This document shows positions 22,057 to 33,760 of a stretch of DNA of 57,030 bases, in pieces. Both the position numbers and the translations under genes were made by a program. Source of the DNA: Nemertoderma westbladi. Taxonomy: Eukaryota > Xenacoelomorpha > Nemertodermatida > Nemertodermatidae. The stretch covers positions 1-57,030 of the forward strand of contig JAUCBJ010003651.1 of NCBI GenBank assembly GCA_032718475.1. Direction: 5' to 3'. Positions within the stretch are counted from its first letter, which is position 1; each line of letters begins with the position of its first letter. The notes below the pieces were generated by a model that saw only the letters and a list, made by a program, of their open reading frames with translations, made no database searches and was not told where the DNA came from.

Positions 22057-22646
22057 ATAACGACTTATATTCTATAATGCTTTATTTAATTAATACAAAT
22101 TTTATTACATTTCACATCCACTCTGACCCTTTTAATACGTATTTACTGCATCTCATTTTAAATTTAATATGCATATATTTTATCTCATTTCTACGAAATC
22201 AGAGACCGACCCTTTTATTACGTATTTACTGCATCTCATTTTAAATTTATACGCATATATTTAATCTCATTTTTACGACATCAGAGACCGACCCTTTTAT
22301 TAATACGTATATATATATTTCATCTTATTTTAATACAAATATTTCTATCTAATTTCATATAACATCCTGTCTTCTGACCCTTTTAACTTCATCGTTTAAT
22401 CTCATAATTAGCACGGCCTTTTTAGACCAATTACATACAGTAATAATTTTAACTCGATGTATTTTAATGTACCTTAAATAATTATTAACTCATATTTTAA
22501 ACTAAGTAATGTATGAAATGTATGTAATGTATCTTTTATGGGGGAAACCCCATCACCATATAATACTATAGTTAAATTGTCTATGCAGTCTTTGTTCAGT
22601 TCTAAGTTATGGTGTAAATTTATATTAATAATAATAATAATAATAA
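22057..22646 (+). other. LINE-B 3' region with short tandem repeats and TAA tail
   Basis: No gene. A repeat of about 82 bp, beginning GACCCTTTTAATACGTATTT, starts at about 22125, 22208 and 22290, with a shorter echo near 22376. The element ends in ATAATAATAATAATAATAA directly against minisatellite sequence. The terminal microsatellite is the kind of 3' tail recognised by CR1/L2-like reverse transcriptases. Confidence 0.7.
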
Positions 22647-25600
22647 CGCTTTTAACTGAACCACTCCTAACTGAAAATAACGTTTTTAACAGAACCACTC
22701 CTAACTGATACTAACGCTTTTTATTGAACCACTCCTAACTGATACTAACGCTTTTATCTGAACCCCTCCTAACTGATAAACTGATACTAACGCTTTTAAC
22801 TTTACCACTCCTAACTGATACTAACGCTTTTAACTGAAACCGTCCCAACTAACTGATACCAACGCTTTTAACTAAACCACTACTAACTGATACTAATGCT
22901 TTTATCTGAACCACTCCTAACTGAAACTAACGCTTTCAATTGAACCAATCCTAACTGGTACTAACGCTTTTAACTGAACCACTCCTAACTGATACTAACG
23001 CTTTTAACGGAACCACTCCTAACTAACTGATACCAACGTTTTTAACTGAACCCCTCCTAACTTATACTAACGATTTAATCTGAACTACTACTAACTGATA
23101 CTAACGCTTTTATCTGAACCACTCCTAACTAACTGATACTAACGTTTTTAACTGAACCCCTCCTAACTGATACTAACGCTTTTAACTCAACCACTCCTAA
23201 CTGATACTAACGCTTTTATCTGAACCACTCCTAACTGAAACTAACGCTTTCAATTGAACCACTCCTAACTGGTACTAACGCTTTTAACTGAACCACTCCT
23301 AACTGAAACTAACGCTTTTAACTGAACCACTCCTAACTAACTGATACCAACGTTTTTAACTGAACCCCTCCTAACTGATACTAACGCTTTTAATTGAACC
23401 ACTCCTAACTGATACTAACGATTTAATCTGAACTACTACTAACTGATACTAACGCTTTTATCTGAACCACTCATAACTGATACTAACGCTTTTAACTGAA
23501 CCACTCCTAACTAACTGATACCAACGTTTTTAACTGAACCCCTCCTAACTGATACTAACGCTTTTAATTGAACCACTCCTAACTGATACTAACGCTTTTA
23601 ACTGAACCACTCATAACTGATACTAACGCTTTTAACTGAACCACTCCTAACTAACTGATACCAACGTTTTTAACTGAACCCCTCCTAACTGATACTAACG
23701 CTTTTAATTGAACCACTCCTAACTGATACTAACGATTTAATCTGAACTACTACTAACTGATACTAACGCTTTTATCTGAACCACTCCTAACTGATACTAA
23801 CGCTTTTAATTGAACCACTCCTAACTGATACTAACGCTTTTAATTGAACCACTCCTAACTGATACTAACGATTTAATCTGAACTACTACTAACTGATACT
23901 AACGCTTTTATCTGAACCACTCCTAACTGAAACTAACGATTTTATCTGAACCACTCCTAACTGAAACTAACGCTTTTAACTCAACCACTCCTAACTGAAA
24001 CTAACGCTTTCAATTGAACCACTCCTAACTGGTACTAACGCTTTTATCTGAACCACTCCTAACTGATACTAACGCTTTCAATTGAACCACTCCTAACTGA
24101 TACTAACGCTTTTAATTGAACCACTCCTAACTGATACTAACGCTTTCAATTGAACCACTCCTAACTGAAAATAACGTTTTTAACTGAACCCCTCCTAACT
24201 GATACTAACGCTTTTAATTGAACCACTCCTAACTGATACTAACGATTTAATCTGAACTACTACTAACTGATACTAACGCTTTTATCTGAACCACTCCTAA
24301 CTGAAACTAACGCTTTTATCTGAACCACTCCTAACTGAAACTAACGCTTTTAACTCAACCACTCCTAACTGAAACTAACGCTTTCAATTGAACCACTCCT
24401 AACTAACTGATACTAACGCTTTTAACTCAACCACTCCTAACTGATACTAACGATTTAATCTGAACTACTACTAACTGATACTAACGCTTTTATCTGAACC
24501 ACTCCTAACTAACTGATACCAACGTTTTTAACTGAACCCCTCCTAACTGATACTAACGCTTTTAACTCAACCACTCCTAACTGAAACTAACGCTTTCAAT
24601 TGAACCACTCCTACGTGATACTAACGCTTTTATCTGAACCCCTCCTAACTGATACTAACACTTTTAACTGAACCACTCCTAACTGATACTAACGATTTAA
24701 TCTGAACTACTACTAACTGATACTAACGCTTTTATCTGAACCACTCCTAACTAACTGATACCAACGTTTTTAACTGAACCCCTCCTAACTGATACTAACG
24801 CTTTTAACTCAACCACTCCTAACTGAAACTAACGCTTTCAATTGAACCACTCCTAACTGATACTAACGCTTTTATCTGAACCCCTCCTAACTGATACTAA
24901 CGCTTTTAACTCAACCACTCCTAACTGAAACTAACGCTTTCAATTGAACCACTCCTAACTGATACTAACGATTTAATCTGAACTACTACTAACTGATTCT
25001 AACGCTTTTATCTGAACCCCTCCTAACTGGTACTAACGCTTTTAACTGAACCACTCCTAACTGATACTAACGATTTAATCTGAACTACTACTAACTAATA
25101 CTAACGCTTTTATCTGAACCACTCCTAACTAACTGATACCAACGTTTTTAACTGAACCCCTCCTAACTGATACTAACGCTTTTAACTCAACCACTCCTAA
25201 CTGAAACTAACGCTTTCAATTGAACCCCTCCTAACTGGTACTAACGTTTTGAACTCAACCACTCCTAACTGATACTAACGCTTTTAACTGAACCACTCCT
25301 AACTGATACTAACGCTTTTATCTGAACCACTCCTAACTAACTGATACCAACGTTTTTAACTGAACCCCTCCTAACTGATACTAACGCTTTTAACTCAACC
25401 AATCCTAACTGAAACTAACGCTTTTATCTGAACCACTCCTAACTGAAACTAACACTTTTATCTGAACCACTCCTAACTGAAACTAACGCTTTTAACTCAA
25501 CCACTCCTAACTGAAACTAACGCTTTCAATTGAACCACTCCTAACTGGTACTAACGCTTTTAACTGAACCACTCCTAACTGATACTAACGCTTTTAACTG

Positions 25601-26071
25601 AACCACTCCTAACTGATACTAACGCTTTTAACTGAACCACTCCTAACTGATACTAACGCTTTCAATTGAACCACTCCTAACTGATACTAACGCTTTTAAC
25701 TGAACCACTCCTAACTGATAGTAACGCTTTCAATTGAACCACTCCTAACTGATACTAACGCTTTTATCTGAACCACTCCTAACTAACTGATACCAACGTT
25801 TTTAACTGAACCCCTCCTAACTGATACTAACGCTTTTAACTGAACCCCTCCTAACTGATACTAACGATTTAATCTGAACTACTACTAACTGATACTAACG
25901 CTTTTAACTGAACCATTCCTAACTGATACTAACGCTTTTATCTGAACCACTCCTAACTAACTGATACCAACGTTTTTAACTGAACCCCTCCTAACTGATA
26001 CTAACGCTTTTAACTCAACCAATCCTAACTGAAACTAACGCTTTTAACTGAACCGCACCTAACTGATACTA
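22647..26071. repeat. 34-bp minisatellite, right part
   Basis: This is the same 34-bp unit family as 13610-16739, about 3.4 kb. The GATTTAATCTGAACTACTAC and CTTTCAATTGAACCACTCC variants are frequent and alternate in repeated blocks. Before LINE-B inserted, the two parts would have formed one array of about 6.5 kb. The array's right edge is also the putative splice donor edge of a minus-strand exon (26074-26304). Confidence 0.95.
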
Positions 26072-26073
26072 AC

Positions 26074-26304
26074 GTTTTCTCTGTCAATAATCATGGTAGT
26101 AGGATCACCGGGGCCCTCGACAATGTCGTACTGTTCAACACCTTCGTCTAATTGCTCGAAGGTCTCCAATATATCGCAATCTCGATCGAGGTCAACATCA
26201 TGAAAGAAATCTTCGATATATTCGTCGGCGTCAGTCCAATCCTGTGGGCCTCCGGTTGATGGCGACGGCAATCGGTCCAACGGTTTATGTACCCGAAGTA
26301 TTCT
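26074..26304 (-). CDS. Candidate host exon: acidic segment (possible third exon of a membrane protein)
   Basis: Read on the minus strand, a TTTCATAG acceptor precedes 77 whole codons that end at AAC|GTTAGT, a usable donor. The peptide begins RILRVHKPLDRLPS and is strongly acidic (TDADEYIEDFFHDVDLDRD, EQLDEGVEQYDIVEG). Both borders are in phase 0, matching the phase-0 ends of the minus-strand exon at 28643-28846, so the two may be spliced. No conserved domain is recognised with confidence. The donor lies at the edge of the 34-bp minisatellite, which would then be intronic. It could be a chance open frame. Confidence 0.4.
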
Positions 26305-26384
26305 CTATGAAATTTACATTAAGGTATTTAAATGATGAAATATACTACTAAGATTGGCATGCTGCATTGCAGCTGCATTTTTAA

Positions 26385-27604
26385 GAATGATGTGTCGGCT
26401 TGTCGACAAAATTGCGCCGCCACAACTTCCTATCACCCATGACATTTGCTAGATCATCTGCATCTTCAAGGCCAGTGTCCTTTAAGATGCGTCTCAAGAA
26501 TGTCATGGGCCACCATAAGCGTCCACCATGCTTATTCACTCTATGAGGCTGTCAAAGCAAAAGATTATGCACTGGCTGGTGGCTGGTCCTCAAGGCGAAA
26601 TAAATGTCCTGCATAGCGGAGGCGGCTTTATTCTAGTGTCAAGCTTGGGGGAACCAATGAGACAACTCCAATATTATATAGTGTCTGGTTGGAGCTGTGT
26701 GCATTGTACTTGTCACAGTGAACCCGGCGTAGCATTCTTGTGAATGTGCCATCCAGAGATTTGGTGTGCTCAGCAGTTAGAGCCCAGCATGGACTCCCAT
26801 AGAGGAGCACTGGAACTCTGCTGCTCTAAATAATTGGACCTTAAGTTTCTGATTAATTCTATTTTGACTTCCAAATCATGTAAAGCCCATTCAAGGCTGC
26901 CCATGCCTTTCCCTTACATATTCGAAGGACCTCACCTGACTTCCGGATCAATGATCCCAGGTAACAGAAGTCGTCACATGGTCAAGAATACAATCCTTTG
27001 AGCTTATGCTCATCCGGTCAGAGACTTGCTGAGGACTTTTAAAGTTAACTGTCAAAATTTTGATCTTTTTGGAGTTAATAAAAAGACCAACCCTAGAAGC
27101 AGCCAGTTCTAATGAGCTGAGGAGCCGCTGGGCTCCCTCTAGTGATTCTGGGAGTACTCCTAAGTCATCAGCAAAGTCTAGATCAGTCAGGTACTTGGTA
27201 AGATTTCCTCGACTTCTGGAGCCAGTAGGTGGAGTTACCATCACCCCATCATCATTATGATGATCTAAGGACATGCGTAGAACATAGTCAACCACAATTA
27301 TGAACAAGAATGGTGCAAGTGTGTCTCCCTGGAGGACGCCCCATAATACTTCAAATGGTTCTGTGTCACCGTCAACAGTAGACACAAATGTTGTCGAACC
27401 ATCGTATACTGATCTGATTGCTGCTATTATTTCATCAGGAATCCCATATAATGAAAGTATGCTGAACATACGTGAGCGAGAGACTGAATCAAAGGCCTTG
27501 AAGAAGTCAACAAATATAACAGCCAGATGCCTGTCTTTCTTTTTTGATAACTCTTCAATTATCCTTCTAAGTGAAATCAGACTTGGGTGAACAAGACACA
27601 ACAT
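26385..27604 (-). pseudogene. LINE-C: 5'-truncated reverse transcriptase fragment
   Basis: On the minus strand a 218-residue open frame (27604-26948) carries RT blocks: IFVDFFKAFDSVSR, GVLQGDTLAPFLFI and LTDLDFADDLG. It is followed by AASRVGLFINSKKIK, the usual segment after the catalytic box. The frame is then lost, but LLYGSPCWALTAEHTKSLDG (26810 downward) and a C-terminal piece with DLANVMGDRKLWRRNF (about 26510-26400) continue the same protein in other frames. The endonuclease and the N-terminal half of RT are missing. This is a dead, 5'-truncated LINE copy of a different lineage from LINE-A and LINE-B, possibly RTE-like; I am not certain of the clade. Confidence 0.8.
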
Positions 27605-28642
27605 TACTATAATTAATTATAAAATATTTAAAACAAAATTGAATTTGATTAGATTTGCACAAATTTTTATCTTTAAAACATTAATGGGTTGCTTTTAGTT
27701 GTTTGGTTGGCTAGCAGTAATCATTACTCCCCCCCCCCCCCCCCCCCCCCCCTCCAATTGACCGATGATACTAGTTGGATACACTCGCTCACCGCTGCTA
27801 CAGTCAACTCCTACAATGCACTTCACACCAACTACTTTTTTTCAAAGAACAAGAAGAACAACAAAAGGAAAGAAGCTTATCGGGTACTTATTTCTATTGG
27901 ACGGATCGCAGCAGAACTGGATGTCCTTATTTCTCACACGAGTTTGTGTGTTTGTTTTTGTCAACAAACAACTTCTTGCACTTAATGTTGATGGAATTGG
28001 ATGAAACTTTCATGATAGGTCCATTGTCGGACCTAGTTGTGTATCCAAGGTTTTGGTTGCGAGGGACCTGTTGGTTGCCTACCTACAGTGAAATTTATTC
28101 TAGAATGACCGATCATAATCGTAGAATTCACTCAATCAAACTTCTGTCGACACCCCAAAGGGAGCATTTATTGGACATGCTTTCGGCAAAATTTTGCTTT
28201 ATTTCGATTAGAATAGTAGGAGAAGATACATTTCCTGCAAACAGTGATTTTTTTAACATACACGCAAATTTAGTGGTTACAGATGTAAGTGCCTCTATTT
28301 ATACACTATGTTGCTACCGAAGAGACCGGCGACTTAATGGTAGGGTAGTATCATTAGTTCGATAATTTTTCCTCCGTGATTGTAAGCAATGTTAAATTTA
28401 ATCATTATCTCCATAGCCACTGTAATACAAAAATTTATTTTTTGTGTTATATAATATTAAACCGCCATGAAGACCAATGCGTCATTAATTAAAGAAAAGC
28501 GATCAAATAAAGACCTATCTCACTAAACCTCCCCACAATAACCATTATTATACCAAACAATATGTACTGTACATTGTCTACTGTACGTGCACATATAAAA
28601 TTTTAATTATCCATTTCTGCAATATAGTACAGCCAAATTTAC
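27605..28642. other. Intergenic or intronic DNA with a C24 tract
   Basis: No firmly supported gene. An uninterrupted run of 24 C lies at 27729-27752. A plus-strand open frame of 196 codons (27775-28365) has no recognised domain; part of it (28089-28284) has plausible splice borders but is not accepted here. The rest is AT-rich. Confidence 0.4.
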
Positions 28643-28846
28643 CCTGTTACTATCGATGGGGGATTTGTGATGAAGAACGACTTTGTAGATTACGACTCCA
28701 GCGGAACAGAGAAGTATCATGCAAATTACAGTGCCAACAATGAGTAGTAGTTGAGTGCGGGGAGGCAATTTGAATCTCATCTGTCCGCATTTAACTGATG
28801 TCTCCTTACTGGGAGGTATGTCAACAGGAACTGTTGATTCTTCAGC
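28643..28846 (-). CDS. Candidate host exon: single transmembrane segment
   Basis: On the minus strand, acceptor ATTTATTTATTTTCATTTAG precedes 68 whole codons ending at AAC AGG|GTAAAT. The peptide starts AEESTVPVDIPPSKETS, has a Cys and basic residues (KCGQMRFKLPPR), then a hydrophobic run of about 25 residues (LLLIVGTVICMILLCSAGVV), then YKVVLHHKSPID. With the short exon at 29352-29396 carrying a start codon and no signal peptide, the arrangement suggests a type II (N-in) membrane protein. I cannot name the family. Phase-0 borders on both sides and clean coding composition support it, but no homology can be tested here. Confidence 0.5.
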
Positions 28847-29351
28847 CTAAATGAAAATAAATAAATTGCATTGACCAGTGCGAAAAAATAAATTATTTGA
28901 CGAGAAAAAACACATTACTGGTAGATGATGCAAAGTATACAGTAGTTACCGGTAGTTCTTCAGAGGTGAAGTAAAGTAAAAGGGAGTGAGTGTTGCACAT
29001 AACTAAAACCGAATAAGTGTTCTAAAACACGTCATTCTTTACCAAGTAAAGGTATCTTTTAATATTTCTTTTATTTTTGATCTTTAGGGTGTTTAAAAAG
29101 TAATAAAATTTAATTTAAAACATTAAGAAAGGAAATTGTTTTATACCCATCCTAGATATTTGAAGAAATAGATGGTATATATCTGGCGGGCCTTCCCCAT
29201 CAGATAAGGCCGCATTTTGGAGGTTCACTTTTTTGCCCAAAAGTCCATTACTTTACATTACTAATAAGGCCGCATTTTGGAGGTTCACTTTTTTGCCCAA
29301 AAGTCCATTACTTTACATTAACTAATCTGTGGGACTGCTAAGATTACTGAC
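28847..29351. repeat. Non-coding stretch with a 60-bp tandem duplication (29204-29320)
   Basis: This is a likely intron of the minus-strand membrane-protein gene. The segment starting ATAAGGCCGCATTTTGGAGG at 29204 is repeated with a 60-bp period at 29264, essentially identical over about 57 bp, so the duplication is recent. Nothing else is recognised. Confidence 0.6.
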
Positions 29352-29396
29352 CTTAACTTCCTCCTTCTCCGGAGGATGATTTGTTATAACAGTCAT
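29352..29396 (-). CDS. Candidate first coding exon of the membrane-protein gene
   Basis: On the minus strand, ATG at 29396 starts 15 codons (MTVITNHPPEKEEVK) that end at AAG|GTCAGT, a good donor. The end is phase 0 and fits the phase-0 start of the exon at 28643-28846. The combined N-terminus is hydrophilic and acidic/basic, as expected for a short cytoplasmic tail. An in-frame TAA lies shortly upstream on the same strand with no acceptor in between, which supports this ATG as the start. Confidence 0.4.
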
Positions 29397-30662
29397 GACG
29401 TCGACGTCAAGATTATTGGTGACAAGTACAATTTAGAACTCGAACAGTAAATAAGTAAGTCTAAAATAAAAAATATTAACTACAATAAAATATTTAATAG
29501 GCTAGATTCCTTTCAAGGATATTACAAAAAATTAATATAAAATGATAAACAACATTGTATTTATTATAAGATATTGTTGGCAGTGAAAGGGGCTTACCGG
29601 CTGACGGTATTACTGCGTAATGTAGGCCTACTGCTCTATTCTATGGTAAACTCCATCCACAAAGGGCTGACTTGACATTTACATCAGATTTAGTTAAACA
29701 AAGCCTTACGTAATGTGATTGCCAACTTTTTGACCCAAAGTGCAAAACAATTACACAATAACGTGCTTTAAGAACGACAAATATTTTCAACCAGGAACTC
29801 AGGTAGCCCAATCGGCATCCTATTAAACATAAAGAGACCGGCCGATACACTCACCCAATAAGTAATAGCAGGGTAATAGTTTATTGTTATGATTTAATAA
29901 AAACTGTTGGTATCCGAAAGGGCAATGTGCCAGAGCTAGGATCATGTCCATCCCATCCAGACTTCTTGTTACTGTAAACCATGAAACGCAAATACTGTAG
30001 TGCTTATTATTTTATTGGATAACTAGGCCTATTATTGCGATGTATATTATTTTGCCATATTTGGCTATGGATTTTGGAAATAGTCGGGGCTCGATTACAA
30101 GATATTTTATTTAGCCTCTGTTTAGTTGTTGTGAAAATCTACGCAAATACCAGTGCATCACTCCCAAAAATAAAAATTAGATAAAAATTAATTAAATAAC
30201 ATTCCATATTATGCATCAACATTCCTTTATATTTACATTATTAATATATTCATCTCCTCTTAATTTAAAAACCATACCACAATTGCAATGGGTCTATTAA
30301 ATTCGGCTTACAGCCAAATAAATTTAATAATAACACTTTACATAGTCGTCTCCGGTCTCCAGTAAAAATATGTGAGGTGTCACTGAAATGAAAAATTGTT
30401 ATTTCAGAAGGATTATGGCCCATGTGAAGAATACCAGACTGTTGCAGTTACCCCCATGTGAAGGTTTCACCAAAAACACAGGTTACAGAAGGGCTGAATC
30501 TATCCAAAACAAAATTCGAATTAGTATATGTACAAGTTATAAGACAGAAATAAGCGCTGTAAAACACTTAATAAAGATAAATTAAAAAAAATGAAAAATC
30601 TGCTTCATGTATGAAATTCAAATAAAAAGTCGACCGAAAAGTGAAATCCTGGTATTCTTCAC
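29397..30662. other. AT-rich region between two candidate divergent genes
   Basis: No supported gene. The 20-bp word GCCCATGTGAAGAATACCAG at 30418-30437 is perfectly inverted at 30649-30668, overlapping the candidate start of the plus-strand exon at 30663. This region would contain the promoters of both genes if the exon calls are right; I see no convincing core promoter motif. Confidence 0.35.
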
Positions 30663-30770
30663 ATGGGCGAGGATTATCGCACAATAGAATGTTACCTCAT
30701 CGATATCGAAAGCGCTTTCAAAATCCCGGGACTGATAATTCACGAACTTCTAGAAGATTCGACGGAAGAT
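30663..30770 (+). CDS. Candidate first coding exon of a plus-strand host gene
   Basis: ATG at 30663 begins 36 codons (MGEDYRTIECYLIDIESAFK...) that end at GAAGAT|GTGAGT, a strong donor, in phase 0. An in-frame TGA lies 18-20 bases upstream and no AG falls between, so this would be an initiating exon. The composition is protein-like (IPGLIIHELLEDSTED). No family is recognised. The following intron would run about 17 kb to the candidate exon at 48199 and would hold all the nested repeats. Support is only from splice signals and open frame. Confidence 0.35.
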
Positions 30771-30814
30771 GTGAGTGAATCGTCGTAGCTTTACTAGTAG
30801 ATAATAACGAGTAA

Positions 30815-31155
30815 ATAGGTGATCTACCGGTACCATTATAATTAAAACAATTACTATGAATGAGGTGATTTACCGGTACCATTATAGTTCAAACAATTAC
30901 TATGAATGAGGTGATCTACCGGTACCATTATAGTTCAAACAATTACTATGAATGAGGTGATCTACCGGTACCATAATAGTTCAAACAATTACTATGAATG
31001 AGGTGATTTACCAGTACCATTATAGTTCAAACAATTACTATGAATGAGGTGATCTACCGGTACCATTATAGTTCAAACAATTACTATGAATGAGGTGATC
31101 TACCGGTACCATTATAGTTCAAACAATTACTATGAATGAGGTGATCTACCAGTAC
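30815..31155. repeat. 46-bp minisatellite, segment 1
   Basis: About seven tandem copies of a 46-bp unit, AATGAGGTGATCTACCGGTA followed by CCATTATAGTTCAAACAATT and ACTATG. The unit contains the palindrome TACCGGTA. The segment is interrupted at 31156 by a hAT-like element and resumes at 32579 in register after the 8-bp duplication. Confidence 0.95.
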
Positions 31156-32578
31156 TAGTGTTGAGAACTGTAACTGTAATTATACTGTAACTGCAACTGT
31201 AACTGAATGATTTTGATGATTTTTTGATACTGTAACTATAACTGTAACTGTAATTGCGAATTTTGAATACTGTAACTGTAACTGAAACTGTAATTACGAA
31301 TTTTGAATACTGTAACTGTAACTGAAACTGAAATTAACAAAATCCGATTCAGTTCTCAATCACACAATTAACATGAATGAGCATTTAAAACAGTATTGTA
31401 ATAAAGTATAGAGTATAGTTTAATAAATGAATAACAGTGGTTACCATAGGTATCATTTTTAAAACATTGTTATAATAAACAATCTCATTTTTTCCACTTC
31501 TAAACAAAACCATATTATTCCACAATAAAAAGGACCCGTTGTCCACTTTAGCTCAAATGTGATTTATTTGGCGAGTCAAGTAGTGAACGAAGATCTACAG
31601 TAGCATATAGTCTATGTTTATCTGGCTCAACTATTCGACTATTATCAGTTTTGCTTCATATTAAATGTAAATGTTTTATATAAACAAAGAAAAGTTAGGC
31701 CTATTGGTAGATGGATTTTAACGGATATATATTTTACATTATGAATTATTAATGTTACCGGTACTATTAATATCACAATCACACTAGAGGCACACTGGAA
31801 ATTAAATTTTGATCAAGTTTACCATTATAAATTACAAAATTAAACTTAAAAGTGAAAGGAGCAGCCTATCGAGGTGGGTCTAACCAAAACAATAAATATA
31901 TGATTACTAAAACAAATTTCGAATTAAGGAAAATGAGCAGGATTCAGAAGCTTGGCTTTTATAACCAAAACAATAAATGATAACAGTACTGTACAAGCAC
32001 TGAAACAACATGTACAGTAAAATGTGGGTGCCTTAGTGTGATCTTGTGACGTGCCACTTTCATTACATACTATCAGTATATTAGTTACAAAATATTACCA
32101 TAGAGTGGGTCCAACTTTCCTATAATAACTACCTATTAGCTCTAGAAAGAGGACGTTTCGTAATGAACATTATTATTAGCGTATATTACAGTAATATATT
32201 AAAGTGCCTCATTTTTAGTTTCAGATATATTTTTTTTATTTGGCAAGTGATTCGTTTGATTTTTTTGGGCAAGTGACTCATTGGGCAAGTGACTGCAATG
32301 CACCCAGCCCCGATGAGACTACATTAATTCAATGACTGCTTACTACGTGAGATCATATATATTGAATCTATAACTGAAACTGTAACTGAATTTTATCACG
32401 ATCAAAACTGTAACTGAAACTGAAATGCTCAATTTTATAATACTGAAACTGTAACTGTAACTGAAATGTTACACTTTGTAATACTGAAACTGTAACTGTA
32501 ACTGAAATGCAAAACTTTGAATACTGAAACTGTAACTGTAACTGAAATTAGTCAAAATTGATTCAGTTCTCAACACTA
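31156..32578. mobile_element. Non-autonomous hAT-like DNA transposon (1.4 kb)
   Basis: The ends are TAGTGTTGAGAACTG and its inverse CAGTTCTCAACACTA. A perfect 8-bp direct duplication, ACCAGTAC, flanks the element (31148-31155 and 32579-32586) and is part of the 46-bp minisatellite unit. An 8-bp duplication with a (T/C)AGTG-type end fits the hAT superfamily. Subterminal regions (about 31160-31340 and 32360-32560) hold many CTGTAACTGTAACTGAAACT words in the same orientation on one strand. No transposase is present, so movement would need an enzyme from another copy. Confidence 0.88.
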
Positions 32579-33760
32579 ACCAGTACCATTATAGTTCAAA
32601 CAATTACTATGAATGAGGTGATCTACCGGTACCACTATAGTTCAAACAATTACTATGAATGAGGTGATCTACCGGTACCATTATAGTTCAAACAATTACT
32701 ATGAATGAGGTGATCTACCAGTACCATTATAGTTCAAACAATTACTATGAATGAGGTGATCTACCGGTACCACTATAGTTCAAACAATTACTATGAATGA
32801 GGTGATCTACCAGTACCATTATAGTTCAAACAATTACTATGAATGAGGTGATCTACCGGTACCACTATAGTTCAAACAATTACTATGAATGAGGTGATCT
32901 ACCGGTACCATTATAGTTCAAACAATTACTATGAATGAGGTGATCTACCGGTAGCATTATAGTTCAAACAATTACTATGAATGAGGTGATCTACCGGTAC
33001 TATTATAGTTCAAACAATTACTATGAAAGAGGTGATCTACCGGTACCATTATAGTTCAAACAATTACTATGAATGAGGTGATCTACCGGTACCATTATAG
33101 TTCAAACAATTACTATGACTGAGGTGATCTACCGGTACCATTATAGTTCAAACAATTACTATGAATGAGGTGATCTACCGGTACCATTATAGTTCAAACA
33201 ATCACTATGAATGAGGTGATCTACTGGTACCATTATAGTTCAAACAATTACTATGAATGAGGTGATATGCCGGTACCATTATAGTTCAAACAATTACTAT
33301 GAATGAGGTGATCTACCGGTACCATTATAGTTCAAACAATTACTATGAATGTGATCTACCGTTACTATTATAGTTCAAACAATTACTATGAATGAGGTGA
33401 TCTACCGGTACCATTATAGTTCAAACAATTACTATGAATGAGGTGATCTACCGGTACCATTATAGTTCAAACAATTACTATGAATGAGGTGATCTACCGG
33501 TACCATTATAGTTCAAACAATTACTATGAATGAGGTGATCTACCGGTACCATTATAGTTCAAACAATTACTATGAATGAGGTGATCTACCGGTACCATTA
33601 TAGTACAAACAATTACTATGAATGAGGTGATATACTGGTACCATTATAGTTCAAACAATTACTATGAATGAGGTGATCTACCGGTACCATTATAGTTCAA
33701 ACAATTACTATGAATGAGGTGATCTACCGGTACCATTATAGTTCAAACAATTACTATGAA
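32579..33760. repeat. 46-bp minisatellite, segment 2
   Basis: About 25 copies of the 46-bp unit. Units are nearly identical, differing at single positions (for example ACCACTATAG, GGTAGCATT, a short ATGTGATC deletion near 33350). The segment stops at ...ACTATGAA, where the BEL/Pao LTR starts. Confidence 0.95.

Larger units (their letters stand above)
16740..22646 (+). mobile_element. LINE-B: near-intact CR1-like non-LTR retrotransposon inserted in the minisatellite
   Basis: The element is bounded on both sides by the same 34-bp minisatellite. The left array stops at GATACTAAC (16739). The right side resumes after an ATAATAATAATAA tail at about 22643 with TAACGCTTTT, so the target duplication is TAAC-like and ambiguous with the tail. 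The element has a 5' leader, ORF1 (16993-18303), a 39-bp minisatellite, ORF2 (19030-22056) and a 590-base 3' region. A TAA-type microsatellite tail and the APE-endonuclease plus RT layout fit the CR1/L2 group. Both ORFs look undamaged, so the insertion is probably recent. Confidence 0.88.

Noticed and set aside
28089-28284. Plus-strand exon with acceptor CCTACCTACAG and donor GAT|GTAAGT
   Set aside because: It is open (EIYSRMTDHNRRIHS...) with good borders, but its start phase (one base) does not fit the neighbouring phase-0 exons and it lies antisense inside an intron of the better supported minus-strand gene. Worth checking with transcripts.
27775-28365. 196-codon plus-strand open frame
   Set aside because: The first third reads through low-complexity sequence next to the C tract and no domain is seen.
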